Of a DNA stretch of 46,649 nt, positions 8,384 through 16,425 are shown piece after piece. The stretch's first letter is position 1. Each line of letters opens with the position of its first letter. The translations under genes and the position numbers were made by a program. The notes under the pieces were generated by a model that was given only the letters and a program-made list of their open reading frames with translations, had not been told where the DNA came from and made no database searches. Source of the stretch: JBBRTJ01 sp038244535 (lineage in GTDB: Bacteria; Actinomycetota; Acidimicrobiia; Acidimicrobiales; Ilumatobacteraceae); NCBI GenBank assembly GCA_038244535.1, contig JBBRTJ010000014.1, positions 1 to 46,649 of the forward strand, in the 5' to 3' direction.

Positions 8384-9274
8384 ATGCATCGTCTGTCGCG
8401 TGAGCTGTGGCGGGTCGTCGAGCCCTACCACCAGCTGGCCTACCGCTCGCCAGAGGCGGTTGCCGCGTATGCCGCGGTGGGCCTCGTTCGTCCCGACCAC
8501 CAGTACTTCGGGAGCCGCCTCGCCGCGCTGGGGCCCGTCGGCACGAGGGTGGCGGTAGCGGTGCTGTACGGCTTCTCGCCGGCCTACGTGGCCCGGGCAG
8601 TGCCCGAGGTGTGGACCCGCGCTGCTCCGCCCGACGTGACGGCGGCGCGCCTCGCCGGTGCCGGCGCCACGTTGCGCCGGGTCCTCGATGACGAGGTCGA
8701 CTCGATGGCCATGGCCGAGGCCGCCGAGCTGGCCCGGGCGATGGCCGAGGCAGCCGATCTGGCGGGCCGCCCGCTGGCGGCCGCGCATGCCGATCTGCCC
8801 TGGCCCGATCCCCCCGGACTGGTGCTGTGGCACGCCTGCACGATCCTGCGCGAGCACCGGGGCGACGCGCACTGGGCTGCCACGTCGGCCGAGGGCCTCG
8901 ATGCTGTCGAGTGCCACGTTCTCCATGCCGCCGACGGCGCCATGCCGGCCGACCTGCTCCAGCGCGTCTCGGGGTGGGACGACCACGCATGGTGGGCCGG
9001 TGTCGATCGCCTGTGCAGTCGGGGGCTGCTGGTCGAGGGCGACCACCGCGGCCTCGGTCTCGTCATCACCGAAGCCGGCCAGGCGGCAAAGCTGCGCGTC
9101 GAGTACGCCACGGATCGGGCGGCGGCGCAGCCGGTGGCCGCGGTGGGGATCGATCGTGCCGAGCGGCTGAGGGTGCTCATGCGGCCTTGGGCCACCGCCA
9201 TCATCGAGGCCGGCGTGGTGGGTGCCTGGAAGGTGCGTGAGGAGCTCTGGCGCGACCTGCCCGCACCGGGCTGA
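8384..9274 (+). CDS. SCO6745-family helix-turn-helix protein
   Basis: A 296-residue protein carrying hallmarks of the SCO6745 family: an N-terminal ELWRVVEPYHQLAYRSPEA segment, a central LWHACTILREHRGDAHWAA motif, and a C-terminal winged-helix-like part (SRGLLVEGDHRGLGLVITEAG). The family is widespread in actinobacteria and has no firmly established function; its C-terminal half resembles a DNA-binding or MarR-like fold. ATG 8384 sits 6 nt after GACGAT, a weak leaderless-type -10. It is divergent from vapB. Confidence 0.8.
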   Translation: MHRLSRELWRVVEPYHQLAYRSPEAVAAYAAVGLVRPDHQYFGSRLAALGPVGTRVAVAVLYGFSPAYVARAVPEVWTRAAPPDVTAARLAGAGATLRRVLDDEVDSMAMAEAAELARAMAEAADLAGRPLAAAHADLPWPDPPGLVLWHACTILREHRGDAHWAATSAEGLDAVECHVLHAADGAMPADLLQRVSGWDDHAWWAGVDRLCSRGLLVEGDHRGLGLVITEAGQAAKLRVEYATDRAAAQPVAAVGIDRAERLRVLMRPWATAIIEAGVVGAWKVREELWRDLPAPG

Positions 9275-9357
9275 AGCGCGAGCGCGCCACATCGATTGCG
9301 ATCCGCGGCGTGAGCGAGTCTCATCGGCGGTCGCATGACTCGGGCGAGGGTGCCCGT

Positions 9358-9363
9358 TAGCCT
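9358..9363 (+). promoter_or_regulatory. Leaderless-type -10 box
   Basis: TAGCCT lies 6 nt before GTG 9370, fitting a leaderless transcript of the 158-residue protein. Confidence 0.45.
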
Positions 9364-9369
9364 GCGACC

Positions 9370-9846
9370 GTGGAACCTCACTTTGACGTCGCCGGCTTCC
9401 TGATCGAGCGCCGAGGAGCGATCCTCGACAGGGCGGGCACCGAGGTGGCGAGCCGGCGGTTGCCCCACTACGAGGCGGCGGGCACGGATGAAGTGGGTCA
9501 TCGGCTGGCCTCGCTGTTCGACGTCGTGGTGGTCTGTGCGGCAGACAAGCACCTCGACCCCGCACTCGCCCGCGCCGACACCATCGCCGCCGAGCGTCAG
9601 CAGAGCGGCCACGACCTCAGCGAGCTGCAGCGGGCGATCAACGCGCTCGAAGAGCAGCTCTGGCAGGCGGTGATCGACGACGCTCCGCCCGATGCTCAGG
9701 GCTACGCGCTCGGCGTGGTGTCCACGATCCTCGGTGCCCTGAAGGATCGGCTGGCGTGCGCCTACGTCTCGCGGGCGGCGTCCAAGCCGACGCGGACCAT
9801 TCGCATCGACGAGCTCTTCAAGGGATCGGCGGCCGGTCAGGTCTGA
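9370..9846 (+). CDS. Small all-helical protein, RsbRD N-terminal-like
   Basis: A 158-residue, predicted all-alpha protein: FLIERRGAILDRAGTEV, HYEAAGTDEVGHRLASLFDVVV, GHDLSELQRAINALEEQLWQ and ALGVVSTILGALKDRLACAYVS. The pattern resembles the RsbRD/PuR N-terminal helical domain found in stressosome and sensor proteins, but no output domain is attached, so this is a fold-level guess. GTG 9370 is chosen because of the -10 box 6 nt upstream. The 3' end overlaps the convergent LLM gene by 10 bp. Confidence 0.6.
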   Translation: MEPHFDVAGFLIERRGAILDRAGTEVASRRLPHYEAAGTDEVGHRLASLFDVVVVCAADKHLDPALARADTIAAERQQSGHDLSELQRAINALEEQLWQAVIDDAPPDAQGYALGVVSTILGALKDRLACAYVSRAASKPTRTIRIDELFKGSAAGQV

Positions 9847-10814
9847 GCTGAAGCGAAGGCGCCGGCGAACCGTTCGAGCTCGCCGGCGATGTCAGGACCG
9901 GCGGGCTGGAACGCCACCTCGGTGATGCCCGCGGCCTGCCAACCGGCAATCCGATCGGCGAGCTGACCGCTGGTGAAGGCGACGTTGGCCATGGCATCGG
10001 CGGTGATGAACGGCCGGTCCCGTCCGGTGATGCCGACGAGGTGAAGGTCGTGGAGCTCGAGGTGGCGGCGGGCCTCGGGCACGGCGTCGATCTGCGCCTT
10101 CCACTCGGGACCGCCGGGCATGGCGTCGAGCACGGCCGGCGCCCACTCGTACATGGCGTGCAGACCCACCGCCGCGGCATGGCCGGCGGCGGCCACCGCC
10201 CGTGGGCTGTCGGGCGCCTCGCCGTCGTCGAGCACCGTGCACGGGGCGAGCATCGCCGCGATCGGGAAGCCGTCGGCGCCCGCCGGGTTGCCGGCCAGGA
10301 ACACGCCGTCGCCGAGCTCGTGGGCCACGGCCATGCCCTTCGGGCCGCTGGCGGCGATGAGGATCGGCACGTCGATGGGTCGGGGTGGCGCGAATCCATC
10401 CGGGTGCATCATCGTCAGGAGGTGGCCCTCCCACTCGATCTCGTCGCCGCGCAGCAGCGCCTTCAGGCAGCGGACGTAGTCGGCCACCTTGGTCCACGCC
10501 ATCGGCTTGCGGCCGAGGGTACGGGCCCCGGTGAAGCCACTGCCCACGGTGGCGGCCACGCGGCCCGGCGCCAGGCCGACGAGCGTGGCGATGGCGGCGG
10601 CGTTGGTCATCGGGTGGCGCAGGCCCGGCACGAGCACGCCCGGGCCGAGGCCGATGGTGCTGGTGCGCTCGGCGGCGAGGGCGAGGGTGACCCACACGTC
10701 GGGGTAGAGGGCGGGCGAGTCGTAGCACCACGCCCGCTGGTAGCCGAGCTGCTCCGCAATGGCGATGTGCTCGGGCGTGGCGGTCGAGGTGGCAAAGGCG
10801 CAGGCGAGGTCCAC
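9837..10814 (-). CDS. LLM-class (F420-dependent type) flavin oxidoreductase
   Basis: A luciferase-like TIM-barrel oxidoreductase of 325 residues, of the kind that uses F420 or FMN. Visible are the barrel start (EQLGYQRAWCYDSPALYPDVW), IGLGPGVLVPGLRHPM, GRVAATVGSGFTGARTLG, VPILIAASGPKGMAVA and the closing ADRIAGWQAAGITEV. Substrate unknown. GTG 10814 (VDLACAFATS) is preferred over an upstream ATG at 10832, since the six extra residues are not needed by the fold; this is uncertain. The gene is divergent from an enoyl-CoA hydratase and convergent with the 158-residue gene, overlapping it by 10 bp. Confidence 0.88.
   Translation of the reverse strand: MDLACAFATSTATPEHIAIAEQLGYQRAWCYDSPALYPDVWVTLALAAERTSTIGLGPGVLVPGLRHPMTNAAAIATLVGLAPGRVAATVGSGFTGARTLGRKPMAWTKVADYVRCLKALLRGDEIEWEGHLLTMMHPDGFAPPRPIDVPILIAASGPKGMAVAHELGDGVFLAGNPAGADGFPIAAMLAPCTVLDDGEAPDSPRAVAAAGHAAAVGLHAMYEWAPAVLDAMPGGPEWKAQIDAVPEARRHLELHDLHLVGITGRDRPFITADAMANVAFTSGQLADRIAGWQAAGITEVAFQPAGPDIAGELERFAGAFASAQT
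9860..9888. terminator. Inverted repeat at convergent gene ends
   Basis: CGCCGGCGA (9860-9868) and TCGCCGGCG (9880-9888) are exact 9-bp arms around an 11-nt loop. The repeat lies 14 bp past the stop of the forward gene but inside the last codons of the LLM gene, so it could terminate the forward transcript. There is no T-run. Confidence 0.4.
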
Positions 10815-10891
10815 GGCCCTGCATCGTGCCACCTGGCCCCGCCGCCTGCCGCGCCCGGGTTCGCCGTTCGCGGCGAGAGGCCCCCCACGGT

Positions 10892-10897
10892 TACGGT
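10892..10897 (+). promoter_or_regulatory. Leaderless-type -10 box of enoyl-CoA hydratase gene
   Basis: TACGGT sits exactly 6 nt before GTG 10904, supporting both promoter and start. Confidence 0.5.
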
Positions 10898-10903
10898 GCG
10901 CGG

Positions 10904-11767
10904 GTGGACAACACCCAGATCGAGCTCGAGGTGGCAGACGGCATCGCCACCATCACGTTGAACCGGCCGGAGCAGCTCAACGCCTTCACCGGCACGATGA
11001 TGAACGAGCTCATCGCCGCCTTCGACGAGACCGACGCCAACGACGACGTGCGCTGCGTGATCGTCACCGGCAAGGGTCGCGGCTTCTGCGCCGGGGCCGA
11101 CCTGTCCGGCGGCGGCGACACGTTCAGTCGCGGCGGCGGGGGAGCGCAGGCCGGCCCGGACAACGTGCCCCGAGACGGCGGCGGCCTGGTTTCGTTGCGC
11201 ATCTTTGAGTCCAAGAAGCCGGTCATCGCTGCGATCAACGGCCCGGCTGTCGGCGTGGGCGTCACGATGACGCTCCCCATGGACATCCGCCTGGCCAGCA
11301 CGTCGGCCAAGATCGGCTTCGTCTTCGCCAAGCGCGGGATCGTGCCCGAGGCGTGTTCGAGCTGGTTCCTGCCCCGGGTCGTCGGGATCTCAAAGGCAGC
11401 CGAGTGGGTGTTCACCGGCCGGGTGTTCGGCGCCGACGAGGCTCACGAGGCCGGCCTCGTGCGCAGCGTCCACGCCCCTGACGACCTGCTCCCCGCGGCT
11501 CGTGCCATCGGGCGCGAGATCGCCGAGTCGACGGCGCCGGTGTCGGTCGCGCTGTCGCGCCAAATGCTCTGGCGCATGCTCGGCGCCGACCACCCGATGG
11601 AGGCCCACCGCGTCGACAGCCGCGGGATCGCCAGCCGCGGCCGCAGCGCGGATGCCCGCGAGGGCGTGACGAGCTTCCTCGAGAAGCGTCCAGCCGTCTA
11701 CCCCGACAAGGTGTCCGATGGCCTTCCCGGCATCTTCCCGGGCTGGGTCGACCGCGAGTTCAGCTGA
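10904..11767 (+). CDS. Enoyl-CoA hydratase/isomerase (crotonase family)
   Basis: Crotonase-fold enzyme of 287 residues that would hydrate or isomerise an acyl-CoA. It has the opening ITLNRPEQLNAFTGTMM, the first oxyanion-hole segment GRGFCAGADLSGG, the second (KKPVIAAINGPAVGVGVTM), and FAKRGIVPEACSSWFLPR with the glutamate expected in hydratases. An insert rich in Gly (GGGDTFSRGGGGAQAG) follows the first loop. GTG 10904 is chosen from homology and a -10 box 6 nt upstream, although the frame is open back to 10826. It overlaps the convergent methyltransferase gene by 8 bp. Confidence 0.92.
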   Translation: MDNTQIELEVADGIATITLNRPEQLNAFTGTMMNELIAAFDETDANDDVRCVIVTGKGRGFCAGADLSGGGDTFSRGGGGAQAGPDNVPRDGGGLVSLRIFESKKPVIAAINGPAVGVGVTMTLPMDIRLASTSAKIGFVFAKRGIVPEACSSWFLPRVVGISKAAEWVFTGRVFGADEAHEAGLVRSVHAPDDLLPAARAIGREIAESTAPVSVALSRQMLWRMLGADHPMEAHRVDSRGIASRGRSADAREGVTSFLEKRPAVYPDKVSDGLPGIFPGWVDREFS

Positions 11768-12437
11768 GCGAGCGCTTCTTGCGGATCAGGCTGAGGCCGT
11801 CCGCGATCGGCAACATGACGACGTCGACGCGATCGTCGGCGGCGACCATGTCGTTGAAGGCGGCGAGGGCAACGGTGTCGGTGTCGTCGGGCTTGGGATC
11901 GAGCACGCGGCCGGACCACAGCACGTTGTCGACCATGATCAGCGCTCCCGGGCGGAGCCGACGCAGCAGCTCGTCGTAGTAGGCCGCGTAGCTGGGCTTG
12001 TCGGCGTCGATGAAGGCGAGGTCGACGTGCTCGGTGTCGGGTAGGGCCTGCAGCGTGTCGAGGGCAGGGGCGATGCGCAGCTCGATCCGATCGCTGATGC
12101 CGGCCGCCTCCCATGCCCGGCGAGCCACGGCCGTCCACTCCTCGCTGACGTCGCAGCACAGGAGCCGACCGTCGGCGGGCAAGGCCCGGGCGATGCAGAC
12201 CGACGAGTAGCCGGTGAAGGTGCCGATCTCGACGGCGAACCGAGCGCCGCTCAGGGCGACCAGGAGGCTCATCACGGCCCCTTGCTGCGCGTCGATCTGC
12301 ATGATCGAACGCGGGCCCAGCGTGGCGGTGTCGGCGATCAGCCCCCTGAGGACGGCGTCAGGTTTGGGGGTCGTGTGCTCGGCGACGTAAGCAGCCACGG
12401 CGGTGTCGAGCCAAGGGACGTCAGGGTTGGAGGCCAT
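11760..12437 (-). CDS. Class I SAM-dependent O-methyltransferase (CCoAOMT-like)
   Basis: A 225-residue O-methyltransferase of the cation-dependent caffeoyl-CoA type. Seen: SIMQIDAQQGAVMSLL, the SAM-binding motif VEIGTFTGYSSVCIARALP, the metal-binding FIDADKPSYAAYYDELL, and ALIMVDNVLWSGRV. It would transfer a methyl group from SAM to a hydroxyl on a small aromatic; substrate unknown. ATG 12437 is supported by TACGGT 6 nt upstream. The stop overlaps the convergent crotonase gene by 8 bp. Confidence 0.92.
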   Translation of the reverse strand: MASNPDVPWLDTAVAAYVAEHTTPKPDAVLRGLIADTATLGPRSIMQIDAQQGAVMSLLVALSGARFAVEIGTFTGYSSVCIARALPADGRLLCCDVSEEWTAVARRAWEAAGISDRIELRIAPALDTLQALPDTEHVDLAFIDADKPSYAAYYDELLRRLRPGALIMVDNVLWSGRVLDPKPDDTDTVALAAFNDMVAADDRVDVVMLPIADGLSLIRKKRSLS

Positions 12438-12443
12438 CGTCGG

Positions 12444-12449
12444 ACCGTA
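12444..12449 (-). promoter_or_regulatory. Leaderless-type -10 box of O-methyltransferase gene
   Basis: On the minus strand TACGGT lies 6 nt before ATG 12437. Confidence 0.5.
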
Positions 12450-12514
12450 CCGGGGCACCACTGGCGATGCTCGGGCGGTGCGGTGGTCGGTGGCTCGCCT
12501 GGGATGATGGGCCG

Positions 12515-12904
12515 GTGACGACCGAGGTGACCGTGTATGACGCGGCGGGCGGCATGGCGTTCTTCGAGCGGCTGGTCGATGCCTTCTACAGGCGCGTCCA
12601 AGACGATGCCGCGCTGCTCGCGCTCTACCCGCCACCGGCACCCGCCGATCTCGGGCCCGCCCGCCAGCGCCTCACGCTGTTCCTGGCGCAGTACTGGGGC
12701 GGTCCGACCACGTACAGCGACGAGCGTGGACATCCTCGCCTGCGCATGCGCCACGCGCCATTCGCTATCGACGAGGCGATGCGTGACCGGTGGCTGGCGT
12801 GCATGAGGGGCGCCGTCGACGACGTGGCCCCGCCGGCCGAGATCGAGACCGCCCTCTGGGGCTACGCCACGATGGCCGCCGAGGCCATGCGCAACGTCAG
12901 CTGA
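12515..12904 (+). CDS. Group II truncated haemoglobin (trHbO-like)
   Basis: A 129-residue 2-over-2 globin. Group II features are the start YDAAGGMAFFERLVDAFYRRV, LFLAQYWGGPTTYSDERGHP, the proximal histidine in RMRHAPFAI, and the tryptophan in RDRWLACM corresponding to the conserved G8 Trp. Such proteins bind O2 and NO and are linked to redox or nitrosative stress. GTG 12515 follows GATGAT by 6 nt. The 3' end overlaps the MocR-type gene by 8 bp, inside the palindrome CGTCAGCTGACG (12895-12906) that supplies both stop codons. Confidence 0.92.
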   Translation: MTTEVTVYDAAGGMAFFERLVDAFYRRVQDDAALLALYPPPAPADLGPARQRLTLFLAQYWGGPTTYSDERGHPRLRMRHAPFAIDEAMRDRWLACMRGAVDDVAPPAEIETALWGYATMAAEAMRNVS

Positions 12905-14330
12905 CGGCCCGCCGGGAACGGGTCGAGCGAGACGCGGCGGCCGAGGTCGGCAGGACGGCGGCCAGCCGCTGCACGGCCCGCTTCGCATCGGCGGGCTCGA
13001 GGGCGGTGAAGCTCAGCCGGAGATGCGGCCCGGTCGGCTCGGCCGGGAACCAGGGCCGACCGGAGCTGACCACGATGCCACTGGCCAGGGCTTGGGCCGT
13101 GAAGGTCTCGTCGTCGATCCCGTCGGGGAGTCGCACCCAGAGGTGGAACCCTCCGTGGGGGACACCTGTGAGCGCGCTGGGGCCGAGCTCGGTCACGACC
13201 GCCTCGACGAGTGCGTCACGCCGGGCGCGCAGCACGCGACCGAGTCGGCGCACATGCGTCGGCCAGCCCGTGTGGGTGAGCAGCTCGAACGTGACCCGTT
13301 GGAGGTAGCCGCTGACGAACAGGTCCTCGACGACCCGGGCGGAGCGAAGGCGGCGAGCGGCAGCCCCACGGGCGGCCACGGCGCCGATGCGCAGGCCCGG
13401 TGCCGCCGCCTTGGTGAGCGAGCGGATGGCGATGACGTGGCCGGCCGAGTCGTGCTGGGCCAGGCTCGGCGGGGTGGGACCATCGAGGGCGATGTCGTGG
13501 GCCCAGTCGTCCTCGATCAGGAACGCGCCGTGCCGGGCGACCACGTGGAGGACGTCGTGGCGCCGCGGCGCCGACCAGGTCGCCCCCGTCGGGTTGGCGT
13601 AGGTGGGTTGGGCGTAGATGAGGCGAGCCCGGCTGGAGGTGAGCAGGGTGTCGAGCACGTCGGCATCAGGGCCGTCCGGTCCGCTCGGCCACGGGACCAG
13701 GGTGAGGCCGGCGCTGCGGGCGGCGGCCAGCGCACCGAGGTAGGTGGGGGATTCGACGATGACCGCATCGCCAGGACCGGCCAGCGCCCTGAACGCGGTC
13801 GCCAGGGCGGCCTGCCCGCCGGGGGTCACGACGACGTCGTTGGCAGTCACGCCACCACCGAGCTGGGTGGCGAACCACGCCCGCAGGTCGGCGAGGCCGT
13901 TGAGGGGGACCGTGTCCCACGGGCCGGGGCGTCGGAGCACGCGCTGGCCGGCGGCCCGCAGCACGTCGGTGGCCTGCAGCTCGAGGGGCAGGTAGCCGGT
14001 CGAGAGCACCAGGAGGTCGGCCGATCGCGGCTCGACGAGCCCTTCGAGCGAGGCCGTCTCGACCCGGGGGGCGCCGAGTGCTGCGGTCTGCCACGAGCGG
14101 TCGGCGGCGTTGGCGGTGACGGGAGCGGCCGTGAACGTGCCGGCGCCGGGCCGGGTCTCGATGAGGCCTTCGGCGACCAGTTGGCGCAGCGCAGCCTGGA
14201 CGGTGACGGGGCCGACGCCGTGGTGGGCGGCCAGCTCTCTGGTGGAGGGCAAGCGCGTGCCGGGGGCGAGCCGCGAACAACGAGCGCGAAGGTCGGCGCC
14301 GACCCGTGCTGCACTGCTATCATCAACCAT
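12897..14330 (-). CDS. MocR/PdxR-type GntR regulator with aminotransferase domain
   Basis: A 477-residue fusion: an N-terminal GntR winged helix (GTRLPSTRELAAHHGVGPVTVQAALRQLVAEGLI) and a C-terminal fold-type-I aminotransferase-like domain. PLP-site residues are visible in YAQPTYANPTGATWS, LIEDDWAHDIALDG and the Schiff-base lysine in IRSLTKAAAPGLRIG. Such proteins use PLP or an amino compound as signal. ATG 14330 is on the opposite strand to the ATG of the divergent EamA transporter and shares two bases with it. The arrangement suggests it regulates both that gene and itself. Confidence 0.92.
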   Translation of the reverse strand: MVDDSSAARVGADLRARCSRLAPGTRLPSTRELAAHHGVGPVTVQAALRQLVAEGLIETRPGAGTFTAAPVTANAADRSWQTAALGAPRVETASLEGLVEPRSADLLVLSTGYLPLELQATDVLRAAGQRVLRRPGPWDTVPLNGLADLRAWFATQLGGGVTANDVVVTPGGQAALATAFRALAGPGDAVIVESPTYLGALAAARSAGLTLVPWPSGPDGPDADVLDTLLTSSRARLIYAQPTYANPTGATWSAPRRHDVLHVVARHGAFLIEDDWAHDIALDGPTPPSLAQHDSAGHVIAIRSLTKAAAPGLRIGAVAARGAAARRLRSARVVEDLFVSGYLQRVTFELLTHTGWPTHVRRLGRVLRARRDALVEAVVTELGPSALTGVPHGGFHLWVRLPDGIDDETFTAQALASGIVVSSGRPWFPAEPTGPHLRLSFTALEPADAKRAVQRLAAVLPTSAAASRSTRSRRAVS

Positions 14331-14352
14331 GACGGTTAACAGTAGCGCTACT
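14318..14352. promoter_or_regulatory. Compact divergent leaderless promoters plus 12-bp palindrome (MocR/EamA)
   Basis: Forward: TATCAT (14318-14323) lies 5 nt before ATG 14329. Reverse: TACTGT (14344-14339) lies 8 nt before ATG 14330. The two start codons overlap as CATG (14328-14331). The perfect palindrome AGTAGCGCTACT (14341-14352) covers part of the reverse -10, a plausible MocR operator. Confidence 0.55.
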
Positions 14353-15351
14353 AGCGCGGTCGGAGGACCGCTATCGGTCCCGATCCCCGCCTCGATCGGC
14401 CGCCCAGGGCACGATCGGCACGGCGCATCGGTGGCCACCCCCGCTTCGGCAGTGGCACTGGGCCTGCTGGCCGTGGTGGCGTTCTCGTTCTCGTTCCCGA
14501 TGACTCGCGTGGCCGATCAGACCCTGAACCCGTTGGTCGTGGGGTTCGGCCGGGGCGCGCTGGGCGGCGTGGTCGCCGTTGCCATCTTGATCGTCGGCCG
14601 GGCGACACGTCCGACCCGGGTCGAGCTGCCGTCGCTGCTGTTCGTGGCCGGCGGCGTGGTCATCGGCTTCCCGGTGCTCACCTCCCTCGCGCTCCAGACC
14701 GTCGACGCCGCGCACGGCTCGGTCATCAACGGCATCCTCCCGCTCGCCACCGGTCTGGTCGCCGTGCTGCTCACCAAGGAACGGCGCCCGCGCGAGTTCT
14801 GGATCGCCGGTGTGGTGGGCTCGCTCGCGGTCGTCGCCTTCGCCTTCCGGCACGGTGCCGGCGGGCTGCAGGGCGCCGACCTGCTCCTGCTGGCGGCGGT
14901 CGTGCTCGGTGCGCTCGGCTACGCCCACGGCGGCCGCCTGGCCCGCCACCGCCCCTCGTGGCAGGTCATCTGCTGGGGCCTCGCTCTGGCCCTGCCTGTC
15001 ACGGTCGTCGGGTTCGGCTCTGCCGCCACCGCGCACGGCTTCGCCCCCAGCCCGGCCTCGTTGGGCGCCTTGCTGTACCTCGCCCTCATCAGTCAGGTGA
15101 TCGGCTTCTTCGCCTGGTACCACGCCCTGGCCGTCGGTGGCATCGCCCGCATCGGCCAGCTCCAGCTCATCCAGTCGCCGCTCAGCCTGGTGTGGGCGTC
15201 GCTGCTGCTCGGCGAGGTGCTCGAACCGGGCGCTGTGCTGACGATGGCGGTCGTTCTGGTGGCCGTCGTGGCCGGTCAGCGCGCCAGCCAACGGGCCAGC
15301 CCGCGCCCTGCGTCCATCGACGTCAGGGTCGTGGCCCCCAGCCTTCGCTGA
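14329..15351 (+). CDS. EamA/DMT-family transporter
   Basis: A 340-residue protein with about ten hydrophobic helices in two EamA repeats (ALGLLAVVAFSFSFPMTR to VVAFAFRHG, then LLLLAAVVLGALGYAHG to VLTMAVVLVAVVAGQ). The second repeat contains LISQVIGFFAWYHALAVGGIARIGQLQLIQSPLSLVWASLLLGE, here cited only as the diagnostic C-terminal EamA region. It probably exports an amino acid or related metabolite. The divergent MocR neighbour suggests induction by its substrate. ATG 14329 fits the -10 box; GTG 14431, just before the first helix, is the alternative and would drop about 34 polar residues. Confidence 0.88.
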   Translation: MTVNSSATSAVGGPLSVPIPASIGRPGHDRHGASVATPASAVALGLLAVVAFSFSFPMTRVADQTLNPLVVGFGRGALGGVVAVAILIVGRATRPTRVELPSLLFVAGGVVIGFPVLTSLALQTVDAAHGSVINGILPLATGLVAVLLTKERRPREFWIAGVVGSLAVVAFAFRHGAGGLQGADLLLLAAVVLGALGYAHGGRLARHRPSWQVICWGLALALPVTVVGFGSAATAHGFAPSPASLGALLYLALISQVIGFFAWYHALAVGGIARIGQLQLIQSPLSLVWASLLLGEVLEPGAVLTMAVVLVAVVAGQRASQRASPRPASIDVRVVAPSLR

Positions 15352-15430
15352 GGTCGATCGTGACGCTCGTCGCCCAGCTTGGCGTGGTCGGCGATTCAGC
15401 CTGACTGATCCCCACCGCCAGCTTCGGATT

Positions 15431-15472
15431 CTCGGTGCCTTCAGTCGCATGGCTGCGACTGAGAGCACCGAG
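15431..15472. terminator. Long hairpin between convergent EamA and larE genes
   Basis: CTCGGTGC (15431-15438) pairs with GCACCGAG (15465-15472), and TCAGTCGCA (15441-15449) with TGCGACTGA (15454-15462). The stem has 17 bp, a 2-bp internal mismatch and a TGGC loop. It lies between two convergent genes and has no T-run; a bidirectional terminator is likely. The rest of the 269-bp gap holds only G/C-rich sequence, including three tandem CCGTGGC units (15515-15535), and no gene that I can see. Confidence 0.65.
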
Positions 15473-15620
15473 CATGGTGGTAGCGAATGCCGGTGGCCGG
15501 GGTCGGGCTGGCCGCCGTGGCCCGTGGCCCGTGGCCGGTGTCGGGGCGGCGTGTTGCGGTGGCCGGGGCGGCGCAGGGGTCGTTGGCCGGAGCGACTGGG
15601 CGGTGAACCGACGGGGTTGG

Positions 15621-16418
15621 TCAGAGCACTTCGTTGAGGCTGCCGGAGCGGAAGCCGTCGAGGTCGAGGGTCACGTACCGGTAGCCGGCGGCTCGGACCG
15701 CAGCGCTGATCTCGACCCGCTGCTCGACGGCCCGGGCCAGCTCGGCGGCCTCGACCTCGATGCGAGCGACGTCGCCGTGATGGCGAACCCGCAGCTGCCG
15801 GAAGCCGAGGCGCCGCAGCGCGTGCTCGGCGCGATCGACGGTGGTGAGCGTGCGCAACGTCACCGTGGTGCCGTAGGGGATGCGCGAGGCGAGGCATGCG
15901 GCGGCGGGCTTGTCCCAGGTGCGCAGGCCGAGCTCGAACGACAGGGTCCGCACGTCGTGCTTGCTGAGCCCGGCCTCGACCAGGGGGAAGCGGGCACCGC
16001 GCTCGGCCGCCGCCCGCTGGCCGGGCCGGTGGTCGCCGAGGTCGTCGACGTTGACGCCCAGCACGACGGTGGCGTTGGCGGCCGCGGCAATCGGGGCGAG
16101 CACGTCCATCAGCTCGGCTTTGCAGTGGTAGCAGCGATCGGGGTCGTTGACCTGGTACGCGGCGTTGGCCAGCTCGTCGGTGGTCACGGCCGACCAGTGC
16201 AGGCCCCACTCTTCGGCCAGGGCGCGGGCATCGGCCTCTTCATCGCCGGCCAGTGACGGCGAGACCGCGGTGACGGCGACGGCCGAGGCGGCCAGCTCGT
16301 CGTGCGCGACCCAGGCCAGCAGCGCCGAGTCGGCGCCCCCGCTGAACGCGACGACCACCGAGCCGAGGTCGCGCAGCGCAGCTCGCAAGGCCGGGAGCTT
16401 GTCGATCGCGATGCTCAT
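15621..16418 (-). CDS. larE: Nickel-pincer cofactor sulfur transferase LarE
   Basis: LarE supplies the two sulfur atoms of the nickel-pincer nucleotide cofactor first described for lactate racemase. The 265 residues contain the PP-loop SGGADS (26-31), RCYHCK (C96, C99), GVNVDDLGDHRPGQRAA and DKPAAACLASRIPYG (C175, matching the sulfur-donating cysteine). The CxxC plus C175 set resembles three-cysteine LarE enzymes, proposed to hold a 4Fe-4S cluster and turn over repeatedly, unlike the single-cysteine sacrificial type; this is inference. Starts 7 bp after larB. larC is not seen in the window. Confidence 0.92.
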   Translation of the reverse strand: MSIAIDKLPALRAALRDLGSVVVAFSGGADSALLAWVAHDELAASAVAVTAVSPSLAGDEEADARALAEEWGLHWSAVTTDELANAAYQVNDPDRCYHCKAELMDVLAPIAAAANATVVLGVNVDDLGDHRPGQRAAAERGARFPLVEAGLSKHDVRTLSFELGLRTWDKPAAACLASRIPYGTTVTLRTLTTVDRAEHALRRLGFRQLRVRHHGDVARIEVEAAELARAVEQRVEISAAVRAAGYRYVTLDLDGFRSGSLNEVL

Positions 16419-16425
16419 CGCTGGG

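Noticed and set aside
8286..8990. Long minus-strand extension upstream of vapB
   Set aside because: Antisense to the SCO6745-family gene; Arg/Pro-rich with no motif.
12338..12988. 216-codon minus-strand frame across the globin gene
   Set aside because: It overlaps a well-defined truncated haemoglobin in the other direction and has no motif.
15473..15620. G-rich stretch as a small RNA or gene
   Set aside because: Only low-complexity GGTGGCC-like sequence and three CCGTGGC units; no start, ribosome site or promoter that I trust.
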